Notes: generated by a model from the sequence alone, not told the origin. 64,000 nt of DNA from Actinomadura rifamycini DSM 43936 (GCF_000425065.1 NZ_KE384300.1:410559-474558), one strand, 5' to 3'; positions 32,908 to 41,225 are shown, counted from the stretch's first letter. Made by a program: numbers and translations.

Positions 32908-34143
32908 ATGACCACGCTCGACGCCGCGCCCGCCGTCGTCCGGGAGCAGTCGCCGGTCGACGGCGAGCCGTGCGTGCTGCTCAAACTGGGCGAGGTCGTC
33001 CTCAAGGGCAAGAACCGCGAGCAGTTCGAACGCCGGCTGGCCGACAACGTCCGCACCGCGGTCCGCCCCATCGCCCGCGTCGACGTCATCCGCCGCCACG
33101 GCGTGTTCGTCGTCCGCACGAAGGACGCCGACGTCCCCACCGTCGACCGGCTCGCCGAGCGGATCGGCGACGTCATGGGCATCGTGTGGGCGCACCGCGC
33201 CTGGCGCGTCGGCAAGGACCTCGCGAGCGTCGAGCGCGTCGCCCTCGAGCTGATGGAGGGGCGCACCGGCTCCTTCGCCGTCCGCTCGCGCCGCCGCGAC
33301 AAGCGGTTCCCGATGACCTCCACCGAGCTCGACCGGCACATCGGCGCGCTCGTCGCGCAGAAGTACGGGCAGCCGGTCAAGCTGAAGAACCCCGAGCACA
33401 CCCTGTCGATCGAGGTCGACCGCGACGAGGTGTTCGTGTTCTCCGGCGGGCTCCCCGGCCAGGGCGGGCTCCCCGTGGGGATGAGCGGCCGCGCGCTGGT
33501 GCTGATGTCCGGCGGCATCGACTCGCCCGTCGCCGCGTACCGGATGATGCGCCGCGGCCTGCGCGTCGACTACCTGCACTTCTCCGGGATGCCGTTCACC
33601 GGCCCCGAGTCGATCTACAAGGCGTACGCGCTGGTCCGCGAGCTGGACAAGTTCCAGGGCGGCTCGCGGCTGTTCGTCGTCCCGTTCGGCAAGGCGCAGC
33701 AGCAGATCAAGTCGTCCGGCGCGGACCGGCTCGCGGTGATCGCGCAGCGCCGGCTGATGCTGCGCACCGGCGAGGTCCTCGCCCGCCGGCTGCGCGGGAC
33801 CGCGCTGATCACGGGCGACGCGCTCGGCCAGGTGTCCAGCCAGACGCTCGCGAACATCACCGCGCTGGACGACGCGGTCGAGCTGCCGATCCTGCGCCCC
33901 CTCGTCGGCATGGACAAGATCGAGATCATGGACCAGGCGCGCCGCATCCGCACCCTGTCGATCTCCGAGCTGCCCGACGAGGACTGCTGCACGCTGCTCG
34001 CGCCGCGCCGCGCCGAGACCCGCGCGAAGATCGACGACCTGCGGCAGATCGAGAAGCGCCTCGACGTCGGGGAGCTCGCCGACCAGCTCGCCGAGTCCGT
34101 CCAGGAGCACCGCCCGGTCTACGGCGACGCCGCCGCCTCCTGA
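32908..34143 (+). CDS. thiI: tRNA 4-thiouridine synthase ThiI-like (no rhodanese domain)
   Basis: Uses ATP to adenylate uridine-8 of tRNA for sulfur insertion, and in some bacteria feeds sulfur to thiamine synthesis. The 411-residue protein has an N-terminal ferredoxin-like and THUMP region (CVLLKLGEVVLKGKNREQFE; FAVRSRRRDKRFPMTSTELD) and the PP-loop ATPase SGGIDSPVAAYRMM, then GDALGQVSSQTLANI. The rhodanese extension of E. coli ThiI is absent, so sulfur must come from elsewhere. thiO-S-G and thiE lie 14-19 kb away. Translation may be controlled by the inverted repeat over its ribosome site. Confidence 0.92.
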   Translation: MTTLDAAPAVVREQSPVDGEPCVLLKLGEVVLKGKNREQFERRLADNVRTAVRPIARVDVIRRHGVFVVRTKDADVPTVDRLAERIGDVMGIVWAHRAWRVGKDLASVERVALELMEGRTGSFAVRSRRRDKRFPMTSTELDRHIGALVAQKYGQPVKLKNPEHTLSIEVDRDEVFVFSGGLPGQGGLPVGMSGRALVLMSGGIDSPVAAYRMMRRGLRVDYLHFSGMPFTGPESIYKAYALVRELDKFQGGSRLFVVPFGKAQQQIKSSGADRLAVIAQRRLMLRTGEVLARRLRGTALITGDALGQVSSQTLANITALDDAVELPILRPLVGMDKIEIMDQARRIRTLSISELPDEDCCTLLAPRRAETRAKIDDLRQIEKRLDVGELADQLAESVQEHRPVYGDAAAS

Positions 34144-34199
34144 CCGCCGCCGCGTCGACCGCGGCCCCGTCCGCGCCCCCGTCCGGCCGGGCGGGCGGG

Positions 34200-35084
34200 T
34201 CAGCGCGGGTCGCCGGGGCGCGGGGGTTCCGGGCCGTCCGGGCCGAGCAGCGTGATCCGCTCGATCCGCACCACCCGGAACCGGCGCCCGGCGACCGTGA
34301 TGCCGTTGCGGCCCGTGCCGTCCTCCATCAGCTCGGCCGCCGCGGCGAACTCGGCGGCGGCGGCCTCCGCGGGCCGCTCGATCACCGGGACGACGTGCCG
34401 GAAGTACGTGACGAGCGAGTCGCGGGCCTCCTGCGGGCCGTCGTGCAGCCGGCCGACCGGGCGCCACCGCCCGCCGCCCCGCTCCGCGACCGTGAACACC
34501 GGCGCGAGCGGCACCGGCGTCAGGAACGCTCCGTCCGGCTCGTTCCCGGCGGCGGCCGCCGCGTCCAGCACCTGGCACAGCAGCTCCGCCGACGTGAGGT
34601 CGGGGTCGGTGCCGTCGCCGGGCAGCAGGTCGGGCTCCCCGCGCGGCGCGCGCCCGGACGGGTCCAGGTCGGTGGGCCGCGGCGGCTCGGGCCCGTCCGG
34701 CCCGGTCCGCACGAGCTGCTCGATCCGCACGATGCGGAACCGCAGCCCGGCCGCCGTCACCTCGTCGGACGGGTCCGCCTGCAGCGCCCGCGCCGCCGCC
34801 CGCAGCTCCCGCGCGGCGGCGCCGGCCTCCGCGGCGGCCCGGTCCTCCAGGTGGACGGCCAGCAGCTCCCGCGCGCCCTGCGGGAGCGGGTCGCTCGGGC
34901 ACACCAGCCGCCACCCGTCCGCGACCCGCTCGGCCGCCGCGAACAGCGCGCCGACGACCACCGGTTCCGGGTACGCCGCCATGGCGCGGCGCGCGTCCGC
35001 CCGCAGCACGGCGGCCACCGGGTCGACGCCGTCCAGGTCCTCGGGGAAAAGCTGTCCTCCGGCGTCCCCCTCGCCCGTCGTCAT
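34200..35084 (-). CDS. DUF5954-like protein with internal duplication
   Basis: A 294-residue soluble protein with two similar halves. Each ends in a nearly identical motif: GLRFRIVRIEQLVRTGPDGP near the middle and GRRFRVVRIERITLLGPDGP at the C-terminus, both followed by EPPRP. Each half begins with a DPVAAVLRAD- or SLVTYFRHVV-like helix. The family is known from streptomycetes and actinomaduras without function. ATG 35084 is chosen from homolog style; ATG 35093 and 35096 are alternatives. A DasR-like palindrome lies about 40 bp upstream. Confidence 0.7.
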   Translation of the reverse strand: MTTGEGDAGGQLFPEDLDGVDPVAAVLRADARRAMAAYPEPVVVGALFAAAERVADGWRLVCPSDPLPQGARELLAVHLEDRAAAEAGAAARELRAAARALQADPSDEVTAAGLRFRIVRIEQLVRTGPDGPEPPRPTDLDPSGRAPRGEPDLLPGDGTDPDLTSAELLCQVLDAAAAAGNEPDGAFLTPVPLAPVFTVAERGGGRWRPVGRLHDGPQEARDSLVTYFRHVVPVIERPAEAAAAEFAAAAELMEDGTGRNGITVAGRRFRVVRIERITLLGPDGPEPPRPGDPR

Positions 35085-35122
35085 GCGGGCCATCATCCCC
35101 GCCGCGGGCCGGGTACCGCGAG

Positions 35123-35134
35123 TGGTTCAGACCA
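35123..35134. promoter_or_regulatory. Second DasR-like site TGGTTCAGACCA
   Basis: It matches the palindrome at 31649-31660 in 10 of 12 positions and shares the flank ACCAAT. It lies just upstream of the DUF5954-like gene (minus strand) and within 20 bp of the stop of the EamA gene. Confidence 0.45.
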
Positions 35135-35138
35135 ATCG

Positions 35139-36131
35139 TTACTTCCGCGGCAGCACGATCAGCACCAGCGCGGCGGCGAGGAGCCCGAGGCCGGCCAGGG
35201 CGGTGCCGCCGAGCCGCTCGCCGAGCAGGACGACGCCGAGGACGGCCGCGACCGCCGGTTCGGCGAGCGTCAGCGTCGTCGCCGCCGTCGCCGGGGTGGT
35301 GCGCAGCCCGCGGGCGAACAGCAGGTAGGCGCCGCCGGTCGCGACCACCCCCAGGTAGAGGGCGATGAGGGCGCCCGAGCCGGTCAGCATCCACCCCGAC
35401 CCGGCGAACGGCAGGACGGGCAGCAGCGGGACGGCCGCGACGCCGAACAGGGCGCCGACGGCGGCCCGCTCGTCGGCGCCCCGGACGATCAGGACGGACG
35501 TCACCGACGCGTACGACGCGTACGCGAGGCCGGACAGCGCGGCGAACGCGATGCCCGCGAGGTCGGCGCCGGCGTCCTCGCCGCCGCCGACGAGCAGCGC
35601 GCACCCGGTGACGGCCGCGGCGGTCGCGACCGTCCAGCGCCGGGCGGGTGCGGTGCGGTCGGCGGCGGCGCCGATGAGCCCGGCGAACGCGGGCGCGGAC
35701 CCGATGGTGACGACGGTCGCGATCGCGACGCCGGTGCGGGCCGCGGCGACGAAGAACGCCGTCTGGTACACGGTGATCGCGACGGCGCCGAGCAGGACGA
35801 GCGGGCGGGCGCGGCGGTCGGCGGCGAGCCGCCGCAGGCCCGCGCCGCCCGCCGGGGCGGCGGAGGCCAGCAGGACCAGCCCGCCGAGGACGATGCGCAT
35901 CGCGGCGACCGACAGGCTGGACGCGCCGTCCGCGAACGTGCGGACGGTGCCGGTCGTCCCCCACAGGGCCGCGGCCGCGAGGATCGGGAAGGCGCCCCCG
36001 CCCGGCAGCCCCCGCCCGGACGTGCCGGACGGGGACGCGGACTCGGACGGGGAACCGGTCGGGGACTCGGACGGGGACGCGTGCTCGGACGAGCGCGCGG
36101 ACATGCGGAACGAAAGCGTGCGGAAGGACAC
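35139..36131 (-). CDS. EamA/DMT family transporter preceded by a leader peptide
   Basis: A 330-residue transporter with ten helices in two EamA repeats (AAALWGTTGTVRTF at the first and GLAYASYASVTSVL at the second), ending in LPRK. The N-terminal 45 residues are Ser/Pro/Glu-rich (SPSESPTGSPSESASPS) and probably cytoplasmic. GTG 36131 has AGGAG at 9 nt; ATG 36104 is an alternative. The 175-nt leader carries a short peptide with Phe-Trp and alternative hairpins. Together with the adjacent DAHP synthase gene this suggests export of an aromatic compound. Confidence 0.88.
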   Translation of the reverse strand: MSFRTLSFRMSARSSEHASPSESPTGSPSESASPSGTSGRGLPGGGAFPILAAAALWGTTGTVRTFADGASSLSVAAMRIVLGGLVLLASAAPAGGAGLRRLAADRRARPLVLLGAVAITVYQTAFFVAAARTGVAIATVVTIGSAPAFAGLIGAAADRTAPARRWTVATAAAVTGCALLVGGGEDAGADLAGIAFAALSGLAYASYASVTSVLIVRGADERAAVGALFGVAAVPLLPVLPFAGSGWMLTGSGALIALYLGVVATGGAYLLFARGLRTTPATAATTLTLAEPAVAAVLGVVLLGERLGGTALAGLGLLAAALVLIVLPRK

Positions 36132-36186
36132 GGAGTGCTGCTCCTGTGCTCGAATCGGGAGAGGGATTCCGGATTCGGGGCGCAGG

Positions 36187-36225
36187 ACTGACCGGGCCGG
36201 GGCGCGCTCGCGCCGGGCCCGTCAG
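36187..36225 (-). terminator. Attenuator-like GC hairpin in the EamA leader
   Basis: Minus-strand CTGACGGGCCC pairs with GGCCCGGTCAG around a GC-rich core (36187-36225). Part of the stem, TCCTGACGGG (36218-36227), is repeated exactly at the leader stop codon (36261-36270), allowing an alternative fold. There is no U tract. Confidence 0.5.
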
Positions 36226-36264
36226 GACTCGAGGTCGGAACTGCTTGTGGTTCGCCGCGCCCCG

Positions 36265-36306
36265 TCAGGAGCGGGGCGGCCCGCAGTTCGGGGTCCAGAA
36301 CGCCAT
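36265..36306 (-). CDS. Leaderless leader peptide of the EamA gene
   Basis: A 13-codon reading frame encoding MAFWTPNCGPPRS. TAACGT (36314-36319, minus strand) ends 7 nt before its ATG, so the transcript would begin at the start codon. Phe-Trp occur early, as in ribosome-stalling attenuators. The codons for Asn-Cys (GAACTGC) can pair with GCAGTTC further on. The stop codon lies inside a 10-nt direct repeat shared with the downstream hairpin. Function is inferred. Confidence 0.5.
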   Translation of the reverse strand: MAFWTPNCGPPRS

Positions 36307-36350
36307 GGGCCCGACGTTACCAGCCGTTCCGCACGTCCGTCCGCGCCCGC

Positions 36351-37397
36351 TCAGGCCGGGACGGCGTCGACGTCCGGGTCCCGGGTGAGGGTCCGGCCGA
36401 CGATCGGGGGCAGCTCCCGCACCGCCTTCGCCAGCTCCCGCAGGTCGCCGTCCACGAGCGCCTGGGGCCCGTCGCACAGCGCGGTCTCCGGGTGCGGGTG
36501 GACGTCGATGATGACGCCGTCGGCGCCGATCGCGATCGCGGCGCGGGTCAGCGGCAGGACGAGGTCGCGGCTGCCGCCGGAGTGCGACGGGTCCACGATC
36601 ACCGGCAGGTGGGAGAGCCGCTGCGCCACCGGCACGGCGGAGATGTCGAGGGTGTTGCGGGTCGCCCTCTCGAACGTCCGGATGCCGCGCTCGCACAGCA
36701 CGATGTCGAGGTTGCCGCGCTGCGCGACGTACTCGGCGGCCATCAGCCACTCCTCGATGGTGCCGTTCATCCCGCGCTTGAGCATCACCGGCTTGCCGGC
36801 CTCCCCGGCGGCCTGCAGCAGCGCGAAGTTCTGCGCGTTGCGGGTGCCGATCTGCAGCATGTCGGCGTAGGACGCGACGAGCTCCACGTCCGCGGCGTCC
36901 ACGACCTCGGTGACGACCGGCATGCCGGTCTCCTCGCGGACGTCCGCGAGGATCTTCAGGCCGGCCTCGCCGAGCCCCTGGAACGCGTACGGGGACGTGC
37001 GGGGCTTGAACGCGCCGCCCCGCAGCAGGGTCGCGCCCGCTGCCTTGGCCATCTGCGCGGCCTGGAGGGTCTGCTCGGGGGTCTCCACCGCGCACGGCCC
37101 GGCGATCAGCGTCATCGTGCCGGGGCCGACGGGGACGCCGCCGACCCGGACCACCGTGCGCTCGGCGTGGTTCTCCCGGCTGACCAGCTTGTAGGGCGCC
37201 GAGATCCGGATGACGTCGCTGACGCCCCGCAGCCCGCGCAGGTTCAGCGAGCCGAACTGCTCGACGTCGCCGACGAGGCCGACGATCGTCCGCTCCACGC
37301 CGCGGCTGACGAAGGCGTCGCCCCCCGCCGTCTCGACCAGTGAGACGACGCCGTCGACATCCGCTTCGGTGGCCCCCGGGGCCATGACGATGACCAT
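36351..37397 (-). CDS. aroF: 3-deoxy-7-phosphoheptulonate synthase (class I, AroF/Thermotoga type)
   Basis: First enzyme of the shikimate pathway, condensing phosphoenolpyruvate with erythrose 4-phosphate. The 348-residue protein has an N-terminal ferredoxin-like regulatory domain (about 1-70, VIVMAPGATEADVDGVVSLVE) typical of feedback-inhibited type I-beta enzymes. The catalytic barrel shows LIAGPCAVE, LLRGGAFKPRTSPYAFQG, VMLKRGMNGTIEEW and VDPSHSGGSRDLV. The gene is preceded by a leader peptide and a terminator, so it is both transcriptionally attenuated and probably allosterically controlled. M. tuberculosis carries a class II enzyme at this place. Confidence 0.94.
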   Translation of the reverse strand: MVIVMAPGATEADVDGVVSLVETAGGDAFVSRGVERTIVGLVGDVEQFGSLNLRGLRGVSDVIRISAPYKLVSRENHAERTVVRVGGVPVGPGTMTLIAGPCAVETPEQTLQAAQMAKAAGATLLRGGAFKPRTSPYAFQGLGEAGLKILADVREETGMPVVTEVVDAADVELVASYADMLQIGTRNAQNFALLQAAGEAGKPVMLKRGMNGTIEEWLMAAEYVAQRGNLDIVLCERGIRTFERATRNTLDISAVPVAQRLSHLPVIVDPSHSGGSRDLVLPLTRAAIAIGADGVIIDVHPHPETALCDGPQALVDGDLRELAKAVRELPPIVGRTLTRDPDVDAVPA

Positions 37398-37459
37398 GCC
37401 GTACTCCCTCTCCTCGTCCCGCGGGCCCGGCGGTCCCGCGGGCGTCCCCTGAAACGACG

Positions 37460-37489
37460 GAAGCCCCGGGCCGACCGGCCCGGGGCTTC
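37460..37489 (-). terminator. Attenuator terminator before aroF
   Basis: A 13-bp perfect stem (GAAGCCCCGGGCC, 37460-37472, with its complement 37477-37489) and a 4-nt loop; on the minus strand CGTCGTTTC follows. It lies between the leader peptide stop and the aroF start. Confidence 0.85.
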
Positions 37490-37503
37490 TCGTTCGTGGT
37501 CTG

Positions 37504-37572
37504 TCAGCGCAGCGTCTGGCAGACCAGCCGTCCGGGCTGGTCGAGCCAAAAGAAATACACGACGTTGCGCAT
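37504..37572 (-). CDS. aroF leader peptide (aromatic attenuation)
   Basis: A 22-codon reading frame beginning MRNVVYFFWLDQPGRL. Tyr-Phe-Phe-Trp are four consecutive aromatic codons, sensing all three aromatic amino acids. TATGGT (37580-37585, minus strand) ends 7 nt before the ATG, so the transcript appears leaderless. Within the peptide, GACCAGCC and GGCTGGTC form an 8-bp hairpin that could exclude other structures before the terminator at 37460-37489. This fits classic ribosome-mediated attenuation of DAHP synthase. Confidence 0.85.
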   Translation of the reverse strand: MRNVVYFFWLDQPGRLVCQTLR

Positions 37573-37661
37573 GGGCCTCACCATAGCCGACGCGGGACGG
37601 GGGCGGTGGCGAGGGGGCCGAATATGGCTCAGCTCACGCCGGATGGCAGGATGGCCGCGTC

Positions 37662-38285
37662 ATGTCCCAACCCGAAGAGCCCACGCAGCAGCGGCGGGAC
37701 CTGCCGCCCGGTCAGTACGTCCCCCGGGGATGGCCGGTCCTCCACTACGGCCCCGTCCCGAAGTTCCGTCCCAAGGACTGGGATTTCCGTGTCTTCGGTG
37801 CGACCGCGTCGGGCGGGCACCACCGCTGGACGTGGGACGAGTTCGACGCGCTGCCCCGCGCCAAGGCCGTCGCCGACTTCCACTGCGTCACCAAGTTCAC
37901 GATCCCCGACAACGAGTGGGAAGGCGTCCCCGGCTCGGCGATCGTGGAGCTCGCGCCGCCCGCCCCCGAGGTCACGCACGTGATGGTGTGGGCCGAGTAC
38001 GGCTACAGCGCCAACATCCGGATGGCGGACTTCCTCGCCGAGGGGACGATGTTCGCCACGCACCGCGACGGCGAGCGGATCACGCCCGACCACGGCTTCC
38101 CGATCCGCATCGTCGTCCCGCACCTGTACGCGTGGAAGAGCGTGAAGTGGGTGCGCGGGGTGGAGTACCTGGTGAAGGACCGCCGCGGCTTCTGGGAGGA
38201 GCGCGGGTACCACAACGTCGCCGACCCGTGGCGCGAGCAGCGGTACTCCTACCAGGAGGACGACGGCGAGGCGCCGCCGCTGTAG
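37662..38285 (+). CDS. Sulfite oxidase-like molybdopterin oxidoreductase
   Basis: A 207-residue cytoplasmic protein with the SUOX/YedY-type molybdopterin fold. RPKDWDFRVFGA and WTWDEFDALPRAKAVADFHCVTKFTIPDNEWEGVP include the Cys (HCVT) that coordinates molybdenum. MVWAEYGYSANIRMADFLAEGTMFATHRDGERITPDHGFPIRIVVPHLYAWKSVKW is the typical C-terminal part. There is no signal peptide or dimer domain, as in the short actinobacterial subfamily. Substrate and electron acceptor are unknown. Confidence 0.88.
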   Translation: MSQPEEPTQQRRDLPPGQYVPRGWPVLHYGPVPKFRPKDWDFRVFGATASGGHHRWTWDEFDALPRAKAVADFHCVTKFTIPDNEWEGVPGSAIVELAPPAPEVTHVMVWAEYGYSANIRMADFLAEGTMFATHRDGERITPDHGFPIRIVVPHLYAWKSVKWVRGVEYLVKDRRGFWEERGYHNVADPWREQRYSYQEDDGEAPPL

Positions 38286-38383
38286 GGCCCGCGCGTCCCG
38301 GACCGCGGCGTGGCCCATCCGAGACCTTCGTAAATGGCCAACACACCGACCCACGCGGACGACAGCCGTTACCGTAAGTCGTC

Positions 38384-39733
38384 ATGGTCCTACCGTCCGT
38401 TCTGGACGCCGTGGCGTGCGCCGTGGCCGCCGGCGCCGCCGTGGGGGCGTGCGCGCTGCGCAGCCGGCTCCCGTTCCCCGGCCGGGGCCCCGCCGTGCCG
38501 GACGAGCGGGCCGCGTTCGCGGCCCTGCACGCGATCACGCTGGCGTCGCCGCCGCTGCGGACCGGGCTGGGCGGCGCCGCCGCGCGCCGGTCCGTCCGGC
38601 ACCTGCGGGCGCTGCTGGACGCCGAGGCCGTCGCGCTCGTCGCGCTCCGCTCCGCGCTCGTGGAGGACGACCCCGCGGACGACGACCCTCCGGACGACGA
38701 CCCCGCGGTGCTGCTGGCGTGGGACGGCGCGGGCCGGAACCCGCACGCGGGCGAGGCCGTCGACCTCGCGCTGCCGGTGCTGGCCTCGGGCCGCCCCCGG
38801 GTGGTCGGCGCCGACCGGGTCGCCTGCCCGGACGGCGCCTGCCTGCTGCGGACCGCGATGATCGCGCCGGTCGCCGTCGGGCGGTCCGCCGGGCCCGCCG
38901 TCCCCGAGGCGCCCGCCGGGCGGGGCGTCGAGGCGGCGTTCGTGGCGTACTGGCACCGGCCGTCCGCCGCCCGGGTCCGCGCCGTCGGCGAGACCGCCCG
39001 GCTGGTCGCCGGGCAGCTCCGGCTCGCGGAACTGGACGCCGCGCGGCAGCGGGTCGCGGAGGCCGAGATGCGGGCGCTGCGGGCGCAGATCTCCCCGCAT
39101 TTCGTCTACAACTCGCTGACCACGATCGCGTCGTTCGTCCGCACCGACCCGGAACGGGCCCGCGAGCTGCTGCTCGACTTCGCCGACTTCGCGCGCTACT
39201 CGTTCCGCAACGCCCGCGACTTCACCACCCTCGCCGACGAGCTGCGCTCCATCGACCGCTACCTGCTGCTGGAGCGGGCCCGGTTCGGGGAGCGGCTCTG
39301 CTTCCAGGTGGAGATCGCGCCGGAGGTGCTGCCCGTCGCGGTGCCGTTCCTGGCGCTCCAGCCGCTCGTCGAGAACGCCGTCCGGCACGGCATGGCCGAC
39401 GCCCGCGACGCGTTCCACATCTCGATCACGGCGCGCGACTCCGGGCCCGAGGCGGCGATCAGCATCGAGGACGACGGCGTCGGCATGGACCCCGAGCGGC
39501 TGCAGGAGATCCTCTCCGCCCCCGTCGGCGGGCCGGGCCCGACCGGGTGGGGGAGCGTGTCGGGCGGCCGGTCCCGCCGCGGCGGCACCGGGATCGGGCT
39601 GGCGAACGTCGACGCGCGGATGCGGCAGGTCTACGGGGAGGAGTACGGGCTGACGGTCCGGACGGCGCTCGGCGCCGGCACCAGGGTCGAGCTGCGCGTC
39701 CCCAAGTACCGGCCGGGAGTGTTCCCGGACTGA
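38384..39733 (+). CDS. LytS/YehU-type sensor histidine kinase
   Basis: A 449-residue kinase. The first helix (VLDAVACAVAAGAAVGACAL) may anchor it; a GAF-like sensor region of about 180 residues with several Cys (VACPDGACLL) follows. The His_kinase domain has MRALRAQISPHFVYNSLTTIASFV with the phosphoacceptor His, and the ATPase has LVENAVRHGM, IEDDGVGMDPER and GTGIGLANVDARM. The preceding TACCGT box is 8 nt before ATG. It pairs with the LytTR regulator downstream and probably controls the symporter genes. Confidence 0.9.
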   Translation: MVLPSVLDAVACAVAAGAAVGACALRSRLPFPGRGPAVPDERAAFAALHAITLASPPLRTGLGGAAARRSVRHLRALLDAEAVALVALRSALVEDDPADDDPPDDDPAVLLAWDGAGRNPHAGEAVDLALPVLASGRPRVVGADRVACPDGACLLRTAMIAPVAVGRSAGPAVPEAPAGRGVEAAFVAYWHRPSAARVRAVGETARLVAGQLRLAELDAARQRVAEAEMRALRAQISPHFVYNSLTTIASFVRTDPERARELLLDFADFARYSFRNARDFTTLADELRSIDRYLLLERARFGERLCFQVEIAPEVLPVAVPFLALQPLVENAVRHGMADARDAFHISITARDSGPEAAISIEDDGVGMDPERLQEILSAPVGGPGPTGWGSVSGGRSRRGGTGIGLANVDARMRQVYGEEYGLTVRTALGAGTRVELRVPKYRPGVFPD

Positions 39734-39808
39734 AAATCTCACGCCGACACCCCACTCACTTTTCGGAATCGATTGCGGACGGTCGGTAATCGCGGCAAAG
39801 TCGCCCTC

Positions 39809-40597
39809 ATGCTTCGCGTTCTGGCCGTCGACGATGAACGCCCCGCCTTGGAGGAGCTGACCCACCTGCTCCGGAGGGACCCGCGGATCGAGCGGGTCAC
39901 CGGCGCGGGAGACGCCTCGTCGGCGCTGCGCGACCTGAGCCGGATGCTCGTAGAGGGCGAGCGCCTGGACGCCGTGTTCCTCGACATCCGCATGCCCGGC
40001 CTCGACGGGCTGGACTTCACCCGCCTGCTGACCGGCTTCGCCGAGCCCCCGCACGTCGTGTTCGTGACCGCGCACGACGACTGCGCCATCGCCGCGTACG
40101 AGCTCGGTGCCCTCGACTACCTGCTGAAACCCGTCCGGCCCGAGCGGCTCGCGGAGGCCGTCCGGCGCGTCGCGGCCGCCGCCGAGCGCCCCGACCCGCC
40201 CGGCGAGGAGGGCCGCGCCGACCCCGCGGACGAGATGATCCCGGTCGAGCTCGGCGGCCGGACCCGCCTGGTGTCCCGGCGCTCGGTCACGCACGTGGAG
40301 GCCCAGGGCGACTACGTCCGCCTCCACACCCCCGACGGCGGATTCCTGGTCCGGATGCCGCTGTCGGCCCTCTCCAAGCGGTGGGAGGGCGCCGGGTTCA
40401 TCCGGATCCACCGCAGCACCCTCGTCGCGTCCGCGCACATCACCGAGCTCCGCTTCGACGGCGGCCGCGCCGCCGTCCAGATCGGCGACGAACTGCTCCC
40501 GGTGAGCCGCCGCCACACCCGCGAGGTCCGCGACCTGCTCGTCCGTCGCTTCCACGAGCAGCGCGGCGACTGCGACGGGGACGGCCGCCGTGGTTGA
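39809..40597 (+). CDS. LytTR family response regulator
   Basis: 262 residues. The receiver shows LAVDDERPALEEL, phosphoacceptor Asp in FLDIRMPG, and Lys in YLLKPVRPERL. The C-terminal LytTR DNA-binding domain is VELGGRTRLVSRRSVTHVEAQGDYVRLHT with FIRIHRSTLVASAHITEL. It sits 75 bp after the kinase and overlaps the next gene by 8 bp. Candidate targets are its own operon with the sodium symporter. Confidence 0.93.
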   Translation: MLRVLAVDDERPALEELTHLLRRDPRIERVTGAGDASSALRDLSRMLVEGERLDAVFLDIRMPGLDGLDFTRLLTGFAEPPHVVFVTAHDDCAIAAYELGALDYLLKPVRPERLAEAVRRVAAAAERPDPPGEEGRADPADEMIPVELGGRTRLVSRRSVTHVEAQGDYVRLHTPDGGFLVRMPLSALSKRWEGAGFIRIHRSTLVASAHITELRFDGGRAAVQIGDELLPVSRRHTREVRDLLVRRFHEQRGDCDGDGRRG

Positions 40598-41225
40598 GGC
40601 GACGGTCGACGCAGACCCGCACCATACGGCGGCGCCGCCCCCGGCGGACGCCCCCGACGCGTCCGACCCCGACCCGTCCGACCCCGACCCGTCCCATACC
40701 GGCCGGGACCCGGCCCGCGCCCAGCTCGCGATCGCGCTCCGCACCGCCGCGATCGTCGCCGCCGGAGTCGCCGTCCTGCCGCTGCTCCCCGCCCCGCTCG
40801 CCCCGGCCGTCCCCGCGGTCCTCGCGGCCGCCGCCCTCGCCCACGTCCGCCGCGCCGAACGAGCCGAACACCCCCGCCGCCCCCGCCGCGCACTCCCGCC
40901 CGCTCACGAACCCCGAACGCACTTCGCGGACCGCACGGGCCACGTGAACGAGGCGGAACGCCTCGACCGGGCGGACCGAAAGCCTGAAGCGACCCGTACG
41001 AGAACCGCGCGCCTGACGGACACCGCGGGCCTGACGGACACCGCGGGCCGCATCGAGACTGCGGGCCGGGTGGGCGGCGCGGTGGGGAGCGCGGAACGGA
41101 GGGGGCCTGCGGCCCGGGGCGAATCGGCGGACCGGGGCGGGCGTGGCGGCCGGGCGGGACGTTCGGATCGGGGCGGGGGGCGGCTCGGGCGGGACCGGGC
41201 CGTCCGGGCGGTCGATTCGCGATGA
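40590..41225 (+). CDS. Small membrane protein with charged repetitive tail
   Basis: A 211-residue protein lying between the regulator and the symporter, overlapping both, so translation is coupled. Residues about 45-85 form two hydrophobic helices (LAIALRTAAIVAAGVAVLPLLP and PAVPAVLAAAALAHV). The rest is Arg/Glu-rich with a duplicated 18-bp unit encoding LTDTAG. Position matches the small accessory membrane proteins found beside actinobacterial SSS symporters. Only the hydrophobic half looks conserved; the tail may be partly non-functional. Confidence 0.6.
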   Translation: MVEATVDADPHHTAAPPPADAPDASDPDPSDPDPSHTGRDPARAQLAIALRTAAIVAAGVAVLPLLPAPLAPAVPAVLAAAALAHVRRAERAEHPRRPRRALPPAHEPRTHFADRTGHVNEAERLDRADRKPEATRTRTARLTDTAGLTDTAGRIETAGRVGGAVGSAERRGPAARGESADRGGRGGRAGRSDRGGGRLGRDRAVRAVDSR

